This document shows positions 6,228 to 6,434 of a stretch of 6,434 nucleotides of DNA, piece after piece. The notes below the pieces were generated by a model, which worked only from the letters and a program-made list of their open reading frames with translations, had not been told where the DNA came from and did not search any database. Numbering within the stretch: position 1 is the first letter of the stretch; each line of letters opens with the position of its first letter. This DNA is from an uncultured Acetatifactor sp. (GTDB lineage Bacteria > Bacillota > Clostridia > Lachnospirales > Lachnospiraceae). The position numbers were made by a program, and so were the translations under genes. The stretch lies in assembly GCA_910585615.1 (NCBI GenBank), contig CAJUFO010000135.1:1-6434 (forward strand), read 5' to 3'.

Positions 6228-6288
6228 AAGTGCAGCCAGAACCTTCCGTCCGTTCTCCTCCCAAAATCTAGTCCTCTCTCCCTGTGAA

Positions 6289-6316
6289 GACGGCCCTGCC
6301 GGAAAGCAGGGCCGTC
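6289..6316 (-). terminator. Hairpin terminator after the right-edge gene
   Basis: GACGGCCCTGC (6289-6299) and GCAGGGCCGTC (6306-6316) form a perfect 11-bp stem with a 6-base loop. It lies 23 bases past the stop of the right-edge gene on the minus strand and upstream of the L,D-transpeptidase. The T tract after it is poor (TTCAC), so read-through into the next gene is possible. Confidence 0.6.
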
Positions 6317-6339
6317 CCGGGAAACGAATGGGGCTGCTC

Positions 6340-6434
6340 CTACAGATCGTCCCCGTCGAACACCTCCGCGATGGGCGCTCCCGCCGGAACCATGGGGAAC
6401 ACCTTGTCGTCCTCCGGAATGATGCACTCTATCA
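6340..6434 (-). CDS. C-terminal fragment of an unidentified protein (cut by window edge)
   Basis: The last 30 codons of a minus-strand gene enter from the right edge and end at a TAG at 6342-6340. The tail contains CIIPEDDKVFPMVPAGAP and ends VFDGDDL. It is acidic and proline-containing and matches no family I can name. The GC-rich codon use fits the core genes, and a strong hairpin follows the stop, so I take it as the true end of a gene rather than chance. Confidence 0.6.
   Translation of the reverse strand, partial: IECIIPEDDKVFPMVPAGAPIAEVFDGDDL

Noticed and set aside
1..6434. CRISPR arrays, tRNA or rRNA genes, transposases, integrases, riboswitches
   Set aside because: Read through on both strands, no regularly spaced repeats, tRNA-like folds, recombinase genes or recognisable riboswitch cores were seen.

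Overview
The window looks like chromosomal DNA from a fairly GC-rich Clostridia member, most likely Lachnospiraceae. That placement is inferred from three things: the short (about 388 aa) ACT-domain phosphoglycerate dehydrogenase whose mature start reads MYKINCMNP, the Gram-positive style L,D-transpeptidase, and the strong purine-rich ribosome binding sites. Nearly all the core genes lie on the minus strand.

Layout, left to right. (1) Positions 1-47 hold the first 15 codons of a minus-strand response regulator, with a promoter behind it. (2) Divergent from it, on the plus strand, is an AT-rich two-gene unit: a PIN-domain (VapC-like) nuclease at 265-741, immediately followed by a 57-58 aa protein at 744-917 in the antitoxin position. 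(3) A 9-bp GC-rich hairpin (953-979) separates this unit from a convergent minus-strand operon, read from right to left: MazG-like pyrophosphohydrolase (3737-4054), serC (2627-3709), then serA (995-2161). These use a near-consensus promoter at 4089-4117. (4) Between serC and serA sits about 450 bp of AT-rich DNA (2162-2605). It encodes a domain resembling ADP-ribosyltransferase-fold proteins and stays open in frame into serA, so the unbroken frame is 536 codons. A strong ribosome binding site and ATG lie exactly where normal SerA begins. A 15-bp perfect inverted repeat lies in the junction. (5) An AT-rich GNAT acetyltransferase (4206-4667) and a large membrane-anchored L,D-transpeptidase (4743-6227) follow. 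(6) At the right edge is the last 30 codons of an unidentified minus-strand gene and its hairpin terminator.

Functionally, SerA and SerC are the first two steps of serine synthesis from 3-phosphoglycerate; serB is not in the window. The MazG-like enzyme is a housecleaning NTP hydrolase that leads the operon. The L,D-transpeptidase acts on peptidoglycan outside the membrane. The three AT-rich units (PIN pair, ART-like segment, GNAT) contrast sharply with the GC-rich genes around them and look like separately acquired accessory genes. The most interesting point is the ART-like segment wedged into the serine operon and joined in frame to serA. The PIN plus small partner gene pair, with an inverted repeat over its promoter, comes second.
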